Shown here: in pieces, positions 8,274 to 18,405 of the stretch
How positions within the stretch are numbered: position 1 is the first letter of the stretch
How the letters are laid out: the number at the start of each line of letters is the position of its first letter
Source of the DNA: Alkalibacter mobilis
Lineage (GTDB): Bacteria > Bacillota > Clostridia > Eubacteriales > Alkalibacteraceae
NCBI RefSeq assembly: GCF_015594845.1
Contig: NZ_JADNRK010000014.1
Span: 1-54,630, forward strand
Direction of reading: 5' to 3'
Length of the DNA stretch: 54,630 nucleotides
Position numbers and translations under genes: made by a program
Notes under the pieces: generated by a model
Seen by the model: the letters and a program-made list of their open reading frames with translations, nothing else
The model's database searches: none
Told to the model about the DNA's origin: nothing

Positions 8274-9045
8274 CGTCATACTTCGATAAATTTAAGAAAA
8301 GGCTGCTTAATAAAAGCTGCACAAATATAAATACCATACTTTGAAAAAACGCCAGGGTGAAGTTGGATGCCATGGCGTTTTTAATTATAGTGGAAGTCAG
8401 ATAATCAAAGCTGTTTATTAGAATAAATGAAAGTAAAAAAAATGTTAAACTATATTTCAATACATAAAGTTTATATTTTTTGAAAAGCTTTCTACTGGAT
8501 TTAAAACTTTTGACAACACTTGAATTATTAATAATCACATAATGGCTCCAAAACATTATGTTTAAATAAAAATACACTGTTACCAATATAATGGCCATAG
8601 AAAAAATGCTAAAAATCAAGCTGTTCCCATAAAACACTGGGAGCAGGGAGACAATAACCGTAGAAAGCAAAAATATGCTTAAAATCATCAACAAATAGCC
8701 TGAAAACAAGGGGATCAGTTTGGTGGTTGCTTTTGATATGATTTCCACGAATCCAAAATTTTTGCCGGTTATAAAATTATTTGTCAGCAACATTATAAAG
8801 GGGATCAAAAAAAGAAAAATGATCAAATTCAAAATAAAGACAATTGATATTATGGAATCAGGGATAGACGATATTGATTCAAAGCTTCCATCTCCCATAT
8901 AAATGTACATAAAGCTGTAACTGGCAAAGGGAATGGCAGCAAGGTACAACAAAAAAACCAAAGAAGATTTTATTATCGCTTTGACGATTAAAAAATGTTG
9001 ACGTAAAGGTAGTATTGATTCTTCATAGATGTGTTCTAAATTCAT
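8254..9045 (-). CDS. Multi-pass membrane protein of unknown function
   Basis: I do not recognise this 263-residue protein. It has about six hydrophobic membrane segments, near residues 25-48, 65-90, 112-135, 141-168, 195-215 and 230-252. A basic loop (KSFKSSRKLFKKYKLY, about 180-195) probably faces the cytoplasm. The general plan recalls DUF975-like integral membrane proteins, but no diagnostic motif is seen. The start has a perfect AGGAGG (9052-9057) and its own promoter at 9076-9103. It is the only complete minus-strand gene in the window and runs head-on into the acetokinase-like gene, overlapping it by 20 bp. Confidence 0.75.
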   Translation of the reverse strand: MNLEHIYEESILPLRQHFLIVKAIIKSSLVFLLYLAAIPFASYSFMYIYMGDGSFESISSIPDSIISIVFILNLIIFLFLIPFIMLLTNNFITGKNFGFVEIISKATTKLIPLFSGYLLMILSIFLLSTVIVSLLPVFYGNSLIFSIFSMAIILVTVYFYLNIMFWSHYVIINNSSVVKSFKSSRKLFKKYKLYVLKYSLTFFLLSFILINSFDYLTSTIIKNAMASNFTLAFFQSMVFIFVQLLLSSLFLNLSKYDATSDNL

Positions 9046-9075
9046 TGGGGGCCTCCTGTAAATAGTCTATACACC

Positions 9076-9103
9076 ATTATAACTCAGAGCATGATCAAGT
9101 CAA
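9076..9103 (-). promoter_or_regulatory. Promoter of the minus-strand membrane protein gene
   Basis: On the minus strand TTGACT (9103-9098) and TATAAT (9081-9076) are 16 bp apart, about 30 bp before the ATG at 9045. Confidence 0.65.
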
Positions 9104-9149
9104 CCGGGTATGGTATCAAAAAATTAATAATCCATTAAAGAAACTAAGG

Positions 9150-9155
9150 TATAAT
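9150..9155 (+). promoter_or_regulatory. -10 element of the FGGY kinase promoter
   Basis: TATAAT lies 38 bp before the start codon in the divergent intergenic region. The -35 is weak. Confidence 0.4.
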
Positions 9156-9192
9156 TAAAGAGTAAAAAATTTAATCGATCAGGATGAAGATA

Positions 9193-10761
9193 ATGAATAA
9201 ATCGAAAAAATATGTTTTGTCTATAGATTGCGGCACTCAAAGTATCAGAGGATTGATATTTGACAAAATGGGGAATTTGCTTGCAAAAGAAAGCATCATT
9301 TATGAAATTCCCTACGAATCTCCCCAAATCAATTGGGCGGAAAGAGATCCAAGAAATTATCTGGATGAGTTGTGCAAAGTAACCAACAGGTTAAAAGACA
9401 ATTTTGCCGACTTGTTTTATGAATTATCGGCTGTTTCTATTACGACTCAAAGGGATACCTGCGTTTTGGTCGATGAAAATTATGATGTATTGAGGCCGGC
9501 AATACTTTGGTTGGATAACCGAAAATCAAAGAAATCAAGATCATTGAATCCGATATATAGTTTGGGAACAAAAATCATAGGTATGAAGAAAACCGTTGAT
9601 GTATTCAGCAAAGAGACTCCAGCTCACTGGATAATGGAAAATGAACCTGATGTCTGGTCAAAAACCAATAAATATTTAATGTTGTCAACATATTTGATAT
9701 ACGAATTGACTGGTATTGCTGCAGATTCGATATCTGCTCAAACAGGTCACATGCCATTGAATTACAAGAAGCAGATTTGGGATAATAGATGGGGTCTTAA
9801 AGGAAACATTTTTCAAATCCCCCCAAAAAAACTTTATCCAATATATCCTGCAGGAACAGTCGTGGGAGGCATATCAAAGGAAGCTGCCGATAAAACAGGG
9901 TTAAGAGAAGACATGCCCTTGATTCTCGCAGGATCGGACAAAGCATGTGAAACTTTGGGAACAGGCTGTCAAAATGAAGAAATTGCCAGTGTATCGTTAG
10001 GGTCGCAGGCAACGATCGAAACGGCAAGTTCTCGATACTACGAGGTTCAACGATTCATTCCACCATTCCCATCTGCAATACCGGGAATGTACAATCCTGA
10101 GATCAACGTATATAGAGGGTTTTGGCTCGTTTCCTGGTTTAAAGAACAATTTGGCGAAGAAGAGCTGAGAGAATCAATGTTATCCGGAAAAAGCCCGGAA
10201 GAAATACTAAACGAAAAAATCCGTGGGATCGAGCCCGGGTCTCAAGGACTCATACTTCAGCCGTACTGGGGAAACGAATTAAAGAGACCTGAATCAAGAG
10301 GGGCAATAATTGGATTTAATGAGGAGCATACGAAATATCATATATACAGGGCAATTATTGAGGGAATTGGGTATGCACTAAAGGAAGGCATGTTAAAAAT
10401 TGAAAAAAAATCAGGAACTGAAATAAGTAAAGTCGCCATATCCGGCGGTGGTGCTCAAAGCGATTTGATATGTCAAATTATGTCAGATATTTTTGACAGG
10501 AGAACATATAAAGTTCAAACTTCGGAAACTTCGGGTCTGGGAGCAGCAATATGCGCATTTGTAGGGCTTAATGAATATCGTGATTTTAGTCATGCAATTG
10601 CCGAAATGGTACATATTTCCAGTGAATTTTACCCGGATGAAGGTAGAAAGCAAATATATCAAGAATTGTATCATAAGGGTTATTCGAAAATTTACCAACG
10701 TCTTAAACCCGTATATGTGGAGTTGGAACGAATGCAAAATGAAGATATTGACAATAATTAG
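9193..10761 (+). CDS. FGGY-family carbohydrate kinase
   Basis: This enzyme of the xylulokinase/gluconokinase/glycerol kinase family phosphorylates a sugar or polyol with ATP. The protein is 522 residues. The N-terminal FGGY domain begins with the phosphate-binding DCGTQS (12-17). TTQRDT and WLDNR (near 85-110) mark the substrate cleft, and the C-terminal domain carries GSDKACETLG near 250 and the ATP-binding SGGGAQSD near 417. I start it at ATG 9193 rather than ATG 9184 because AGG (9181-9183) abuts the earlier codon but stands 9 nt from the later one. The substrate cannot be named. A polyol PTS operon lies about 4.5 kb downstream. Confidence 0.85.
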   Translation: MNKSKKYVLSIDCGTQSIRGLIFDKMGNLLAKESIIYEIPYESPQINWAERDPRNYLDELCKVTNRLKDNFADLFYELSAVSITTQRDTCVLVDENYDVLRPAILWLDNRKSKKSRSLNPIYSLGTKIIGMKKTVDVFSKETPAHWIMENEPDVWSKTNKYLMLSTYLIYELTGIAADSISAQTGHMPLNYKKQIWDNRWGLKGNIFQIPPKKLYPIYPAGTVVGGISKEAADKTGLREDMPLILAGSDKACETLGTGCQNEEIASVSLGSQATIETASSRYYEVQRFIPPFPSAIPGMYNPEINVYRGFWLVSWFKEQFGEEELRESMLSGKSPEEILNEKIRGIEPGSQGLILQPYWGNELKRPESRGAIIGFNEEHTKYHIYRAIIEGIGYALKEGMLKIEKKSGTEISKVAISGGGAQSDLICQIMSDIFDRRTYKVQTSETSGLGAAICAFVGLNEYRDFSHAIAEMVHISSEFYPDEGRKQIYQELYHKGYSKIYQRLKPVYVELERMQNEDIDNN

Positions 10762-10816
10762 TAATAAGAATAAGATATAATTTAATCGCATTTATTCAGA
10801 GGAGGAAAGAAACTGA

Positions 10817-13800
10817 ATGTCTGGTACAAAACATTTTAATTTGGGATTGGATGTCGGGTCTACGACTGTAAAGATGGTTATTTTGGACAAAGGTAAAATG
10901 ACCTATAGCGTTTATAAAAGACATTTGTCAAATATTAAGTCAACAATAAAAGATATTATCGAAGAAGCCTACGAACAGGTTGGAAACATCAACGTTAAAG
11001 CATCGATTACAGGATCCGGGGGTTTATCTGTATCAAAATGGCTGAATATAAAATTTGTTCAAGAAGTTATTGCTTCAACGCTTGCAGTGGAAAAGACCAT
11101 ACCTGATACGGACGTGGTCATTGAATTGGGTGGAGAAGATGCAAAAATAACCTACTTTGATAGTTCTATTGAACAGAGAATGAATGGTACATGTGCAGGG
11201 GGGACAGGAGCCTTTGTCGATCAAATGGCTTCACTTCTTGAGTGTGATGCAGCAGGACTAAACAATCTGGCAAAAGATTACGGTGTTATTTACCCAATAG
11301 CTTCAAGGTGTGGAGTTTTTGCAAAAACAGATGTACAACCGTTACTGAATGAAGGTGCAAAAAAGGAAGATATAGCGGCTTCGGTATTTCAAGCTGTAGT
11401 TAATCAGACAATCAGCGGTTTGGCTTGTGGCAAGCCAATAAAGGGCAATGTTGCATTTCTTGGCGGACCGCTCTATTTTTTGTCCGAGTTGAGAAAGAGA
11501 TTCATAGAAACTCTCGAATTGACAGAAGATCAAATCAGATTTCCTGACAATTCCCAAATGTTCGTTGCTTTAGGGGCAGCTTTCGATTCTATTGATAATG
11601 AAGATATAATCGAATTCTCGGAAATCGTCCAGAGAACAAACGAAATGGGTGACATTCAGTTGAAGGAAGTTCACCGGCTTGAGCCATTGTTTTCCGGTGT
11701 TGATTCTCTGGAGGAATTTAAATCAAGGCATCAAAGGGAAAAGGTACCTCGGGATGACTTGGTAAATTATAAAGGCAAGGTGTTTTTGGGAATCGATGCA
11801 GGATCGACAACAGCCAAAGCTGCCCTTGTTGGAGAAGAAGGACAACTTCTATATACTTATTACAGCGGAAACCAAGGAAGTCCTCTCAACCAGGCTAAAA
11901 TTATTCTAAGGGAAGTGTACGATCTTCTTCCTGAAGATGTTAAGATTGCTAAGAGCGCGGTAACAGGGTATGGCGAAGCATTGATCAAGTCTGCCCTGAA
12001 AATAGACATAGGTGAAATAGAAACCATGGCACACTATAAAGGAGCAAAATACTTTCAGCCTAAAGTAGATTTTATACTTGATATCGGCGGTCAGGATATG
12101 AAATGCTTGAAAATAGTTGATGGTGTCATCGATAATATCGTCCTTAATGAGGCATGCTCATCGGGATGTGGCTCATTTTTAGAAACATTTGCCAAATCAT
12201 TGGGCATGAATGTTGAAGAGTTTGCCAAGGAGGCACTTTTAGCAAAAGATCCAGTGGATCTGGGCACCAGATGTACTGTTTTTATGAATTCAAGAGTCAA
12301 GCAGGCTCAAAAAGAAGGGGCTACAGTTGGAGAAATTTCAGCAGGTCTATCTTATTCAGTAATTAAAAATGCCCTTCAAAAGGTAATAAAAATTCGAAAC
12401 ATGGACGAATTGGGAGAAAACATAGTTGTGCAGGGCGGAACTTTTTACAGTGATGCAGTATTACGCGCATTGGAACTGATTTCCGGTAGGGAAGTCATCA
12501 GACCCGATATTTCTGGAATTATGGGCGCATTCGGCGCAGCTTTGATTGCAAGAGAAAGGTACGAAGAAAAAGAAGAGAGTAGCATCTTGAGCAAGATGGA
12601 GCTTGACCGATTTGACGTTGACATAAGCTTTGGAAGGTGCAAACTGTGCACGAACAATTGCCTGCTTACTGTCAACAAATTTTCCGATGGAAGAAAATTT
12701 ATTTCGGGAAATAGATGCGAGAGGGGATTAGGCATAGTTGAGGATTCCCAAAAAATTAAAATTCCTGATTTGTACAGTTACAAGAATAAAAAGATTTTTG
12801 CTTATACAAAAATACCTGACCTGGAAAATTTTAGGGGAGTCGTTGGAATTCCAAGGGTATTGAACATGTACGAAAATTTTCCGTTCTGGTATACATTTTT
12901 CAGAGAACTTGGATACAATGTAAGACTTTCTCCTGCAAGTTCAAAGAAAATATTTGAAATGGGTTTAGAAACAATACCTTCGGAGTCGGTTTGTTATCCG
13001 GCCAAACTTGCTCACGGGCATGTAGCCAGTCTGTTGAAATCTGACGTAGACATGATTTTTTATCCGTGCATACCTTACGAAGAAAAAGAATTTGAGGAGG
13101 CGGCAAATAGTTATAGTTGCCCAATCGTCACATCTTATCCGGAAACAATCAAGCACAACATGGACGACATAAAAAAATCAAAAGCTGAATTTGTAAATTT
13201 TTTCATAACACTGGAAGACTATGCCAAAGCAGAAAACAGATTGATCAAGGAATTTACGAAAAGAAATTTGAGTGAAGAGTTGATAAAAAATGCGTGTAGA
13301 GCGGCATGGAATGAAAGGATTACTTTCAGAAAAGATCTGATGAAAAAAGGTGAAGAAACACTAAAATATATCAAAGACCACGGCTTAAAGGGTGTGGTTT
13401 TGGCAGGAAGACCATACCATGTGGATCCAGAGATCAATCATGGGATACCAAATCTGATCAAAGAGCTAGATATGGCGGTTTTCACCGAAGATTCCGTATC
13501 TCATTTGGGTAAAATCAACGGACCGTTAAGAGTGTTGGATCAATGGAAGTATCATACCAGGTTATATGCTGCAGCAGAATTTGTATCCCGAAACGAAAAC
13601 CTTGAATTTGTCCAACTAACTTCTTTTGGATGTGGAATCGATGCAGTGACCAGTGACCAAGCTCAAGACATACTCAAAGAAAAAGGCAAAATATATACTT
13701 TGATAAAGATAGACGAAGGCAATAACCTTGGAGCTGTAAGAATCAGGCTAAGATCTCTAAAAGCTGCCATGGATGACAGATTCAGCAATGATTACGAACT

Positions 13801-15079
13801 AAGGCCACAAACCAGGATTTATGATTACCCTAAATTTACAAAAAAGATGAAAAAGGAACATACGATCCTAATACCGCAAATGTCACCTATACATTTTGAA
13901 TTTATTGAATCGGCAATGTCGAAATCCGGCTACAAAGTCGAAGTTTTGCCGGATGTAGACAATATGGCAATTGATGAGGGATTGCGAAACGTAAACAACG
14001 ATGCGTGTTATCCTACTATTTTGGTAGTGGGTCAGATGATCAAAGCATTGAAATCAGGTAAATACGATTTGGATAATGTGTCATTGGTGATGAGTCAGAC
14101 AGGAGGACCGTGTAGAGCTTCCAATTATGTTGGTTTTATCAGAAAAGCCCTTAGCGACAATAATATGGGTCATATACCTGTTATAAGTGCCAATCTGACC
14201 GGACTTGAATCAAACCCTGGCTTTAAGGTAACTTTGCCTTTGGCCAACAGGGCCATAATGGCTATGGTATACGGTGACCTTTTTCAACGAGTTCTTTACA
14301 GGACCAGACCTTACGAAAAAGTTCCGGGATCTGCCGAAAAACTACATGAAAAATGGTCAAGAAAAGCAAAAGATAATATTCTTAGAGGCAATTTACTGGA
14401 ATTTAGAAAAATCACCAAAGAAATCGTGAAAGAATTTGACCGATTGCCCCTGAATGACACTTTGAAGCCTAAAGTAGGGATTGTCGGAGAAATTCTGGTC
14501 AAGTACCATCCTACTGCTAATAACAATTTGATCAAAGTGCTGGAAGATGAGGGTGCAGAAGTTGTGGTCCCTGATATTCTTGACTTCTTTTTGTACTGCG
14601 CTTATAACAGCGTATATAAATTTGAGGCCTTGGATTCAAGCGAGAAATCGATGAAAAATAGCAGCAGGTTTATCAATATGATCGAATGGTATAGAAAAAC
14701 AATGAAAAAATCCTTGGAAGAAAGTCAAAGATTCAGAGCTCCAAGCCGGATAAGACACAAGGCTAGTTTGGCGGAGAAACTCATTGATTTGGGAAATCAA
14801 GGTGGAGAGGGATGGTTTTTGACCGGTGAAATGATGGAACTGATCGAAGACGGTATTGAAAATATAGTATGCGTGCAACCATTTGCATGCCTGCCCAACC
14901 ATGTAATGGGCAAAGGCATGATGAAGCCGATCAGGGCAACATATCCTTATGCAAATATTGCAGCTATAGATTACGATCCCGGTGCAAGTGAGGTAAATCA
15001 ATTGAACAGGATCAAGCTTATGCTGGCTGTTGCCAACAAAAATTTGAATAAAAAGACCAAAAATAAACCGGTGTTATAA
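10817..15079 (+). CDS. Giant acyl-CoA dehydratase activase-related ATPase (BcrAD/BadFG + DUF2229)
   Basis: This 1420-residue protein joins the parts of the 2-hydroxyacyl-CoA dehydratase activation system. Two ASKHA ATPase domains come first, the first with [10 protein letters not shown] (9-18) and [11 protein letters not shown] near 122. The second starts with [12 protein letters not shown] near 320 and has [11 protein letters not shown] near 445. The cysteines in these motifs correspond to those binding the bridging [4Fe-4S] cluster in archerases. A cysteine motif CKLCTNNC lies near 608, then the DUF2229 region (about 650-870) and a C-terminal HgdB-like part ending with [11 protein letters not shown] near 1350. 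Such fusions are widespread in anaerobes and their target is unproven. The AGGAGG site is good, and the stop codon lies inside a terminator. Confidence 0.88.
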   Translation: MSGTKHFNLGLDVGSTTVKMVILDKGKMTYSVYKRHLSNIKSTIKDIIEEAYEQVGNINVKASITGSGGLSVSKWLNIKFVQEVIASTLAVEKTIPDTDVVIELGGEDAKITYFDSSIEQRMNGTCAGGTGAFVDQMASLLECDAAGLNNLAKDYGVIYPIASRCGVFAKTDVQPLLNEGAKKEDIAASVFQAVVNQTISGLACGKPIKGNVAFLGGPLYFLSELRKRFIETLELTEDQIRFPDNSQMFVALGAAFDSIDNEDIIEFSEIVQRTNEMGDIQLKEVHRLEPLFSGVDSLEEFKSRHQREKVPRDDLVNYKGKVFLGIDAGSTTAKAALVGEEGQLLYTYYSGNQGSPLNQAKIILREVYDLLPEDVKIAKSAVTGYGEALIKSALKIDIGEIETMAHYKGAKYFQPKVDFILDIGGQDMKCLKIVDGVIDNIVLNEACSSGCGSFLETFAKSLGMNVEEFAKEALLAKDPVDLGTRCTVFMNSRVKQAQKEGATVGEISAGLSYSVIKNALQKVIKIRNMDELGENIVVQGGTFYSDAVLRALELISGREVIRPDISGIMGAFGAALIARERYEEKEESSILSKMELDRFDVDISFGRCKLCTNNCLLTVNKFSDGRKFISGNRCERGLGIVEDSQKIKIPDLYSYKNKKIFAYTKIPDLENFRGVVGIPRVLNMYENFPFWYTFFRELGYNVRLSPASSKKIFEMGLETIPSESVCYPAKLAHGHVASLLKSDVDMIFYPCIPYEEKEFEEAANSYSCPIVTSYPETIKHNMDDIKKSKAEFVNFFITLEDYAKAENRLIKEFTKRNLSEELIKNACRAAWNERITFRKDLMKKGEETLKYIKDHGLKGVVLAGRPYHVDPEINHGIPNLIKELDMAVFTEDSVSHLGKINGPLRVLDQWKYHTRLYAAAEFVSRNENLEFVQLTSFGCGIDAVTSDQAQDILKEKGKIYTLIKIDEGNNLGAVRIRLRSLKAAMDDRFSNDYELRPQTRIYDYPKFTKKMKKEHTILIPQMSPIHFEFIESAMSKSGYKVEVLPDVDNMAIDEGLRNVNNDACYPTILVVGQMIKALKSGKYDLDNVSLVMSQTGGPCRASNYVGFIRKALSDNNMGHIPVISANLTGLESNPGFKVTLPLANRAIMAMVYGDLFQRVLYRTRPYEKVPGSAEKLHEKWSRKAKDNILRGNLLEFRKITKEIVKEFDRLPLNDTLKPKVGIVGEILVKYHPTANNNLIKVLEDEGAEVVVPDILDFFLYCAYNSVYKFEALDSSEKSMKNSSRFINMIEWYRKTMKKSLEESQRFRAPSRIRHKASLAEKLIDLGNQGGEGWFLTGEMMELIEDGIENIVCVQPFACLPNHVMGKGMMKPIRATYPYANIAAIDYDPGASEVNQLNRIKLMLAVANKNLNKKTKNKPVL

Positions 15080-15096
15080 TACACTGGTTTATTTTT
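15061..15096 (+). terminator. Terminator overlapping the end of the activase gene
   Basis: A 14-bp stem, AAATAAACCGGTGT (15061-15074) with ACACTGGTTTATTT (15081-15094, one G-T pair), leads into T residues. The last codons and the stop of the gene are within it. Confidence 0.8.
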
Positions 15097-15148
15097 GGAG
15101 AAAATAAGAAAAAAAGCTGTCATTACAATAAAAAAATATACAAAAGTA

Positions 15149-15177
15149 TTGACATCGATGATCAAACAAGCTATTAT
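15149..15177 (+). promoter_or_regulatory. Promoter of the glucitol-type PTS operon
   Basis: A perfect TTGACA (15149-15154) and TATTAT (15172-15177) with a 17-bp spacer lie before the SorC-type regulator gene. The spacer and start region would be the place for autoregulation. Confidence 0.75.
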
Positions 15178-15227
15178 TTAAATGAAATGAATATCAGTGT
15201 ATGAAATTAATTTCAAGGGGTAATGTG

Positions 15228-16172
15228 ATGGATTACAAATATGATATCAGGTTGATAGTCAGATGCGTTAAGATGCATTACGAAGAGAACCTGAAACAAA
15301 ATGAAGTGGCCGCCAGACTGGGAATATCCAAGGCAACTGTGTCTAGAATAATCAATTACGCAAAAGAAAAGGGAATAGTTGAATTTAAGATCAACAACCC
15401 TTACCCTGAAGAAATAATTCAGTTGGAAAAAAAGATAGAAAAGAAGTATGGGTTACTCGAAGTGATCATCGCAGATTTGGAATCAGATGATGAGAGCGAT
15501 GTTAAAAAAGCTATAGCCAAGGAGGCCGCAAAGTATCTAAGCCGTGTGTTGAAACAAGGAATGTTGATAGGAGTTTCAAGCGGAACGACTTTGGCTGAAA
15601 TACCAAAACACATAGAGAACTCAAAGACCAATGATTATACCTTCATACCGATGGTAGGTGGCAATGGTCAATATATACCCAACATTCAAACGAATAATAT
15701 TGCACTTAATTTTGCAAGGGTATTCAAGGCCAACTCAAAGATTCTTCACGCTCCCGCCATGGTAGAAAAAATAGAGAACAAAAATATTTTGGTTGGAGAC
15801 CCGGGCATCAGATCGGTTTTGTCGCTTACTGAAAAGCTCGATATTGCAGTTATGGGAATCGGATCATGCACACTTCAGTCTACTGTAAAGATGATAGCGG
15901 AGTTTATCGACAACAAGGAGCTTGAATCGATACGGGACAAAGGGGCCGTTGCGGACGTCTGTAATATATTTATTGACAAATACGGCAACGGAGATGCTTT
16001 TGAATCAAATGAAAGAGTCATTGGAATTACTCTTGAAGATATCAAGAGAACACCGTTAAGGGTGGCAGTGGCAGGGCATAGAACCAAATTTGAAGCAATC
16101 AAGGGAGTTGTCAATACAGGGATCGTAAATGTTTTGATCACCGATCTGTCAGTTGCTGAAAATTTAGTTTAA
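15228..16172 (+). CDS. SorC/DeoR-type sugar-binding transcriptional regulator
   Basis: This is a transcription regulator of the SorC family, 314 residues. An N-terminal helix-turn-helix (about 20-45, with NEVAARLGISKATVSR) precedes the sugar-phosphate-binding domain (about 60-310), with GVSSGTT, a typical phosphate-binding turn, near 118. SorC regulators usually control the operon they head, in answer to a phosphorylated sugar or polyol. The start is ATG 15228, with AAGGGG (15215-15220) seven bases before. It is the first gene of the PTS operon, so it probably senses the phosphorylated product of the PTS. Confidence 0.9.
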   Translation: MDYKYDIRLIVRCVKMHYEENLKQNEVAARLGISKATVSRIINYAKEKGIVEFKINNPYPEEIIQLEKKIEKKYGLLEVIIADLESDDESDVKKAIAKEAAKYLSRVLKQGMLIGVSSGTTLAEIPKHIENSKTNDYTFIPMVGGNGQYIPNIQTNNIALNFARVFKANSKILHAPAMVEKIENKNILVGDPGIRSVLSLTEKLDIAVMGIGSCTLQSTVKMIAEFIDNKELESIRDKGAVADVCNIFIDKYGNGDAFESNERVIGITLEDIKRTPLRVAVAGHRTKFEAIKGVVNTGIVNVLITDLSVAENLV

Positions 16173-16189
16173 AAATTGGGGTGAATATA

Positions 16190-16606
16190 GTGGTAAAATG
16201 GGTTTTTGTTTTTTTCGCACTTCTGATAGTTCAGGGGGGCATGACATATTTTCAAGTAAAAAATTACAGAAAAAACACAATCGAAATCAGGAAAAAAGGA
16301 GATATGCTGGTTGGCCAGGCAAAGGGTGGATTCAAAGCAGGCTGTATAGTGATGATGGCTTTGTCACCTGAGGGAGAAATCTTGGAAACCCGTTGCATGC
16401 TTGGTAGAACAGTGTTTAAAAAATTTGAGATCATAGATGATTTCGATGGAAAGAATGTTTTTGAATCCAAAGATTGGGTAAAGAAAATCAAGAATGAACA
16501 ACTTAAGAAAGCTATATCGACAGCCATCAAGACAATGAAAGATCAGATGGCAATTATGGAAGAAAATAAATTGGAATCCGAACAACTGGAAGTAAAAGAC
16601 AATTAA
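16190..16606 (+). CDS. gutM: Glucitol operon activator GutM-like protein
   Basis: This is a GutM (SrlM) family protein of 138 residues, with one N-terminal membrane segment (about 3-20), a short basic stretch, and a cytoplasmic domain containing GQAKGGFKAGCIVMMA and RCMLGRTVFKKF. In enteric bacteria GutM activates the glucitol operon together with the repressor. The start GTG 16190 is preferred to GTG 16181, because GGGGTG (16177-16182) is then seven bases away instead of overlapping. Its place between the SorC regulator and the EIIC gene is the standard one in Firmicute glucitol operons. Confidence 0.85.
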   Translation: MVKWVFVFFALLIVQGGMTYFQVKNYRKNTIEIRKKGDMLVGQAKGGFKAGCIVMMALSPEGEILETRCMLGRTVFKKFEIIDDFDGKNVFESKDWVKKIKNEQLKKAISTAIKTMKDQMAIMEENKLESEQLEVKDN

Positions 16607-16611
16607 GTTAA

Positions 16612-16634
16612 TAACAGAAATCATATTTCTGTTA
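16612..16634. promoter_or_regulatory. 10-bp inverted repeat before srlA, candidate operator
   Basis: TAACAGAAAT (16612-16621) and ATTTCTGTTA (16625-16634) are perfect inverted copies with a CAT spacer, between gutM and srlA. It could be a SorC or GutM binding site, or an RNA hairpin setting gutM against srlA expression. There is no T tract, so it is not a normal terminator. Confidence 0.5.
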
Positions 16635-16660
16635 AATATAATTAACAAGGAGGATTTTAG

Positions 16661-17185
16661 ATGGATTTTTTAGCTAAGTTGGCAGAAAGCTTTATCGGCT
16701 TGTTCAACGCCGGTGGAGCAACATTCATGGGATTGGTTACAGGAATCATACCTACACTAGTTGTTTTGATTACCTTTGTAAACTCAATCATCATGCTTAT
16801 CGGGGAAGATAAGGTAGAAGGTTTCGCAAAGAAAATGACTGGAAACTTCATAACAAGATACACAGTTTTTCCAGTTCTTGCAATGTTCTTCCTGACTAAC
16901 CCAATGGCATACTCTTTTGGAAAGTTCTTGGATGAGAAGTACAAGCCTGCATTCTACGATGCGGCAGTATCATTTGCACATCCTATAACAGGACTGTTCC
17001 CACACGGTAACGCAGGTGAGTTATTTGTATGGCTTGGAATCGCACAGGGAATCACAGAGCTTGGTCTTTCGACTGCAGGTCTGGCAGTAAGATACTTTAT
17101 AGTTGGTGTTATTGTAATATTCATACGAGGTATCGTTACTGAGAGAATTACCCTAATGATGATGGCAAGAAAAGAGGTGAACTGA
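16661..17185 (+). CDS. srlA: PTS glucitol/sorbitol transporter, EIIC component
   Basis: This is the EIIC (EII-Gut) membrane subunit of a glucitol-type phosphotransferase system, 174 residues, matching SrlA in length. The hydrophobic segments (about 22-45, 65-85, 120-165) and the conserved TNPMAYSFGKF and HPITGLFPHGNAGEL stretches are those of the family. It forms the channel with the C-terminal half of SrlE and passes the polyol inward while it is phosphorylated. AAGGAGG precedes the ATG. Phenylalanine uses TTC 10 times and TTT 8 times, unlike the TTT-rich neighbours, which suggests high expression. The next gene follows one base later. Confidence 0.93.
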   Translation: MDFLAKLAESFIGLFNAGGATFMGLVTGIIPTLVVLITFVNSIIMLIGEDKVEGFAKKMTGNFITRYTVFPVLAMFFLTNPMAYSFGKFLDEKYKPAFYDAAVSFAHPITGLFPHGNAGELFVWLGIAQGITELGLSTAGLAVRYFIVGVIVIFIRGIVTERITLMMMARKEVN

Positions 17186-17186
17186 T

Positions 17187-18170
17187 ATGACTTACAATGC
17201 AATCAAGATTGTTAAAGGAAAAGCTGGCTGGGGTGGACCATTGATCATCAAGCCAGACGAGAAAAGAAATAAAGTATTATCAGTAACTGGAGGAGGAATA
17301 GATCCTGTTTCCAGAAAAGTTGCCGAGTTGACAGGTTGTGAAGTTGTTGACGGTTTTGCAACAACCATTCCTGATGACGAAGTTTTCGTTGCAGTCGTAG
17401 ACTGTGGTGGAACAGCCAGATGTGGCGTTTATCCTAAAAAAGGTGTTTACACCATTAACTTGACTCCTGTTGGACAGTCAGGACCTTTGGCTCAATACAT
17501 CAAAGAAGATATTTATGTATCAGGAGTTAAACCTGAAGATGTAACGCTTGCAGAAGAAGGGGCTACGATCAGTCAAGCTGCAAAAGCAACTGAAGAAAAG
17601 TCTTCTTCATCTAAAGCAAAAGCAGCTCCAGCAGATGAGAAGAAGAGCAGCTTTATCGTCAGAATGGGTAAAGCAGTTGGTGGAGTAGTAGGTAAGTTCT
17701 TTGCAGCTGGTAGACAAACCGTTCAAATGGTAATCAACAATATCTTGCCATTTATGGCTTTTGTTTCGATGTTGATTGGTATTATTTCAGAATCAGGCAT
17801 AGGTAATGTTATAGCTGAGGCTATTGCGCCGGTTTCAGGAAGTCTTCCTGGACTGTTGATAGTATGTATTATTTGTGCATTGCCGTTCCTTTCGCCAATT
17901 CTTGGACCTGGTGCGGTTATTGCTCAGGTAGTAGGAGTTTTCCTTGGAGTTGAGATTGGAAAAGGAAACATCCCTCCTCAGTACGCTTTGCCTGCATTAT
18001 TCGCTATAAACCCACAAGTTGGTTGCGACTTTATCCCAGTAGGTTTGAGTCTTGGAGAAGCAGAGCCGGAAACAGTTGAAATTGGTGTTCCTGCAGTATT
18101 GTTCTCAAGAGTTATCACTGGTCCTATATCTGTAGTAATCGCATGGTTGTTTAGTTTCGGACTTTATTAA
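17187..18170 (+). CDS. srlE: PTS glucitol/sorbitol transporter, EIIBC component
   Basis: This is the EIIB plus second EIIC half of the glucitol-type PTS, 327 residues. The EIIB domain (about 1-120) has the family signature DCGGTARCGVYP; C73 and C79 lie in it, and one is the phosphorylated cysteine. The stretch SGPLAQYIKEDIYVSGV near 100-116 is also characteristic. A lysine/alanine/serine linker (about 125-152) leads to the membrane half (about 165-325), with PFLSPILGPGAVIAQ near 232. EIIA passes phosphate to this subunit. The coding region is followed by a strong hairpin before the EIIA gene. Confidence 0.93.
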   Translation: MTYNAIKIVKGKAGWGGPLIIKPDEKRNKVLSVTGGGIDPVSRKVAELTGCEVVDGFATTIPDDEVFVAVVDCGGTARCGVYPKKGVYTINLTPVGQSGPLAQYIKEDIYVSGVKPEDVTLAEEGATISQAAKATEEKSSSSKAKAAPADEKKSSFIVRMGKAVGGVVGKFFAAGRQTVQMVINNILPFMAFVSMLIGIISESGIGNVIAEAIAPVSGSLPGLLIVCIICALPFLSPILGPGAVIAQVVGVFLGVEIGKGNIPPQYALPALFAINPQVGCDFIPVGLSLGEAEPETVEIGVPAVLFSRVITGPISVVIAWLFSFGLY

Positions 18171-18176
18171 AAAAAT

Positions 18177-18200
18177 GGTGCGGCTTAAGCCGCACCTTAA
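18177..18200 (+). terminator. Hairpin between srlE and srlB (partial terminator or RNA stabiliser)
   Basis: GGTGCGGC (18177-18184) pairs perfectly with GCCGCACC (18189-18196) across a TTAA loop, followed by TTAATTTT. It lies inside the PTS operon, so it probably reduces transcription into srlB or protects the srlAE message. Confidence 0.65.
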
Positions 18201-18405
18201 TTTTAAAAAATCAGAGTGCTTCCTGTAGTTGTTTTAAGAATGTGCTTGTAAATTAATAAGTTTTAAAATTAAATTTGAAAACAGCATTTATGCCGGTTAG
18301 GATGGGCATAATGTTCATGATAGATTTTAATGTGTAATTCAGTGCTTGAGAAAGCTTAAATGAATATAAGCAGTGGCGTATGTCATAAAAAACAAGGAGG
18401 TAATT

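Noticed and set aside
10748-10781. Promoter TTGACA/TATAAT before the giant activase gene
   Set aside because: The spacer is 22 bp, too long for a normal promoter; the TATAAT alone may still count.
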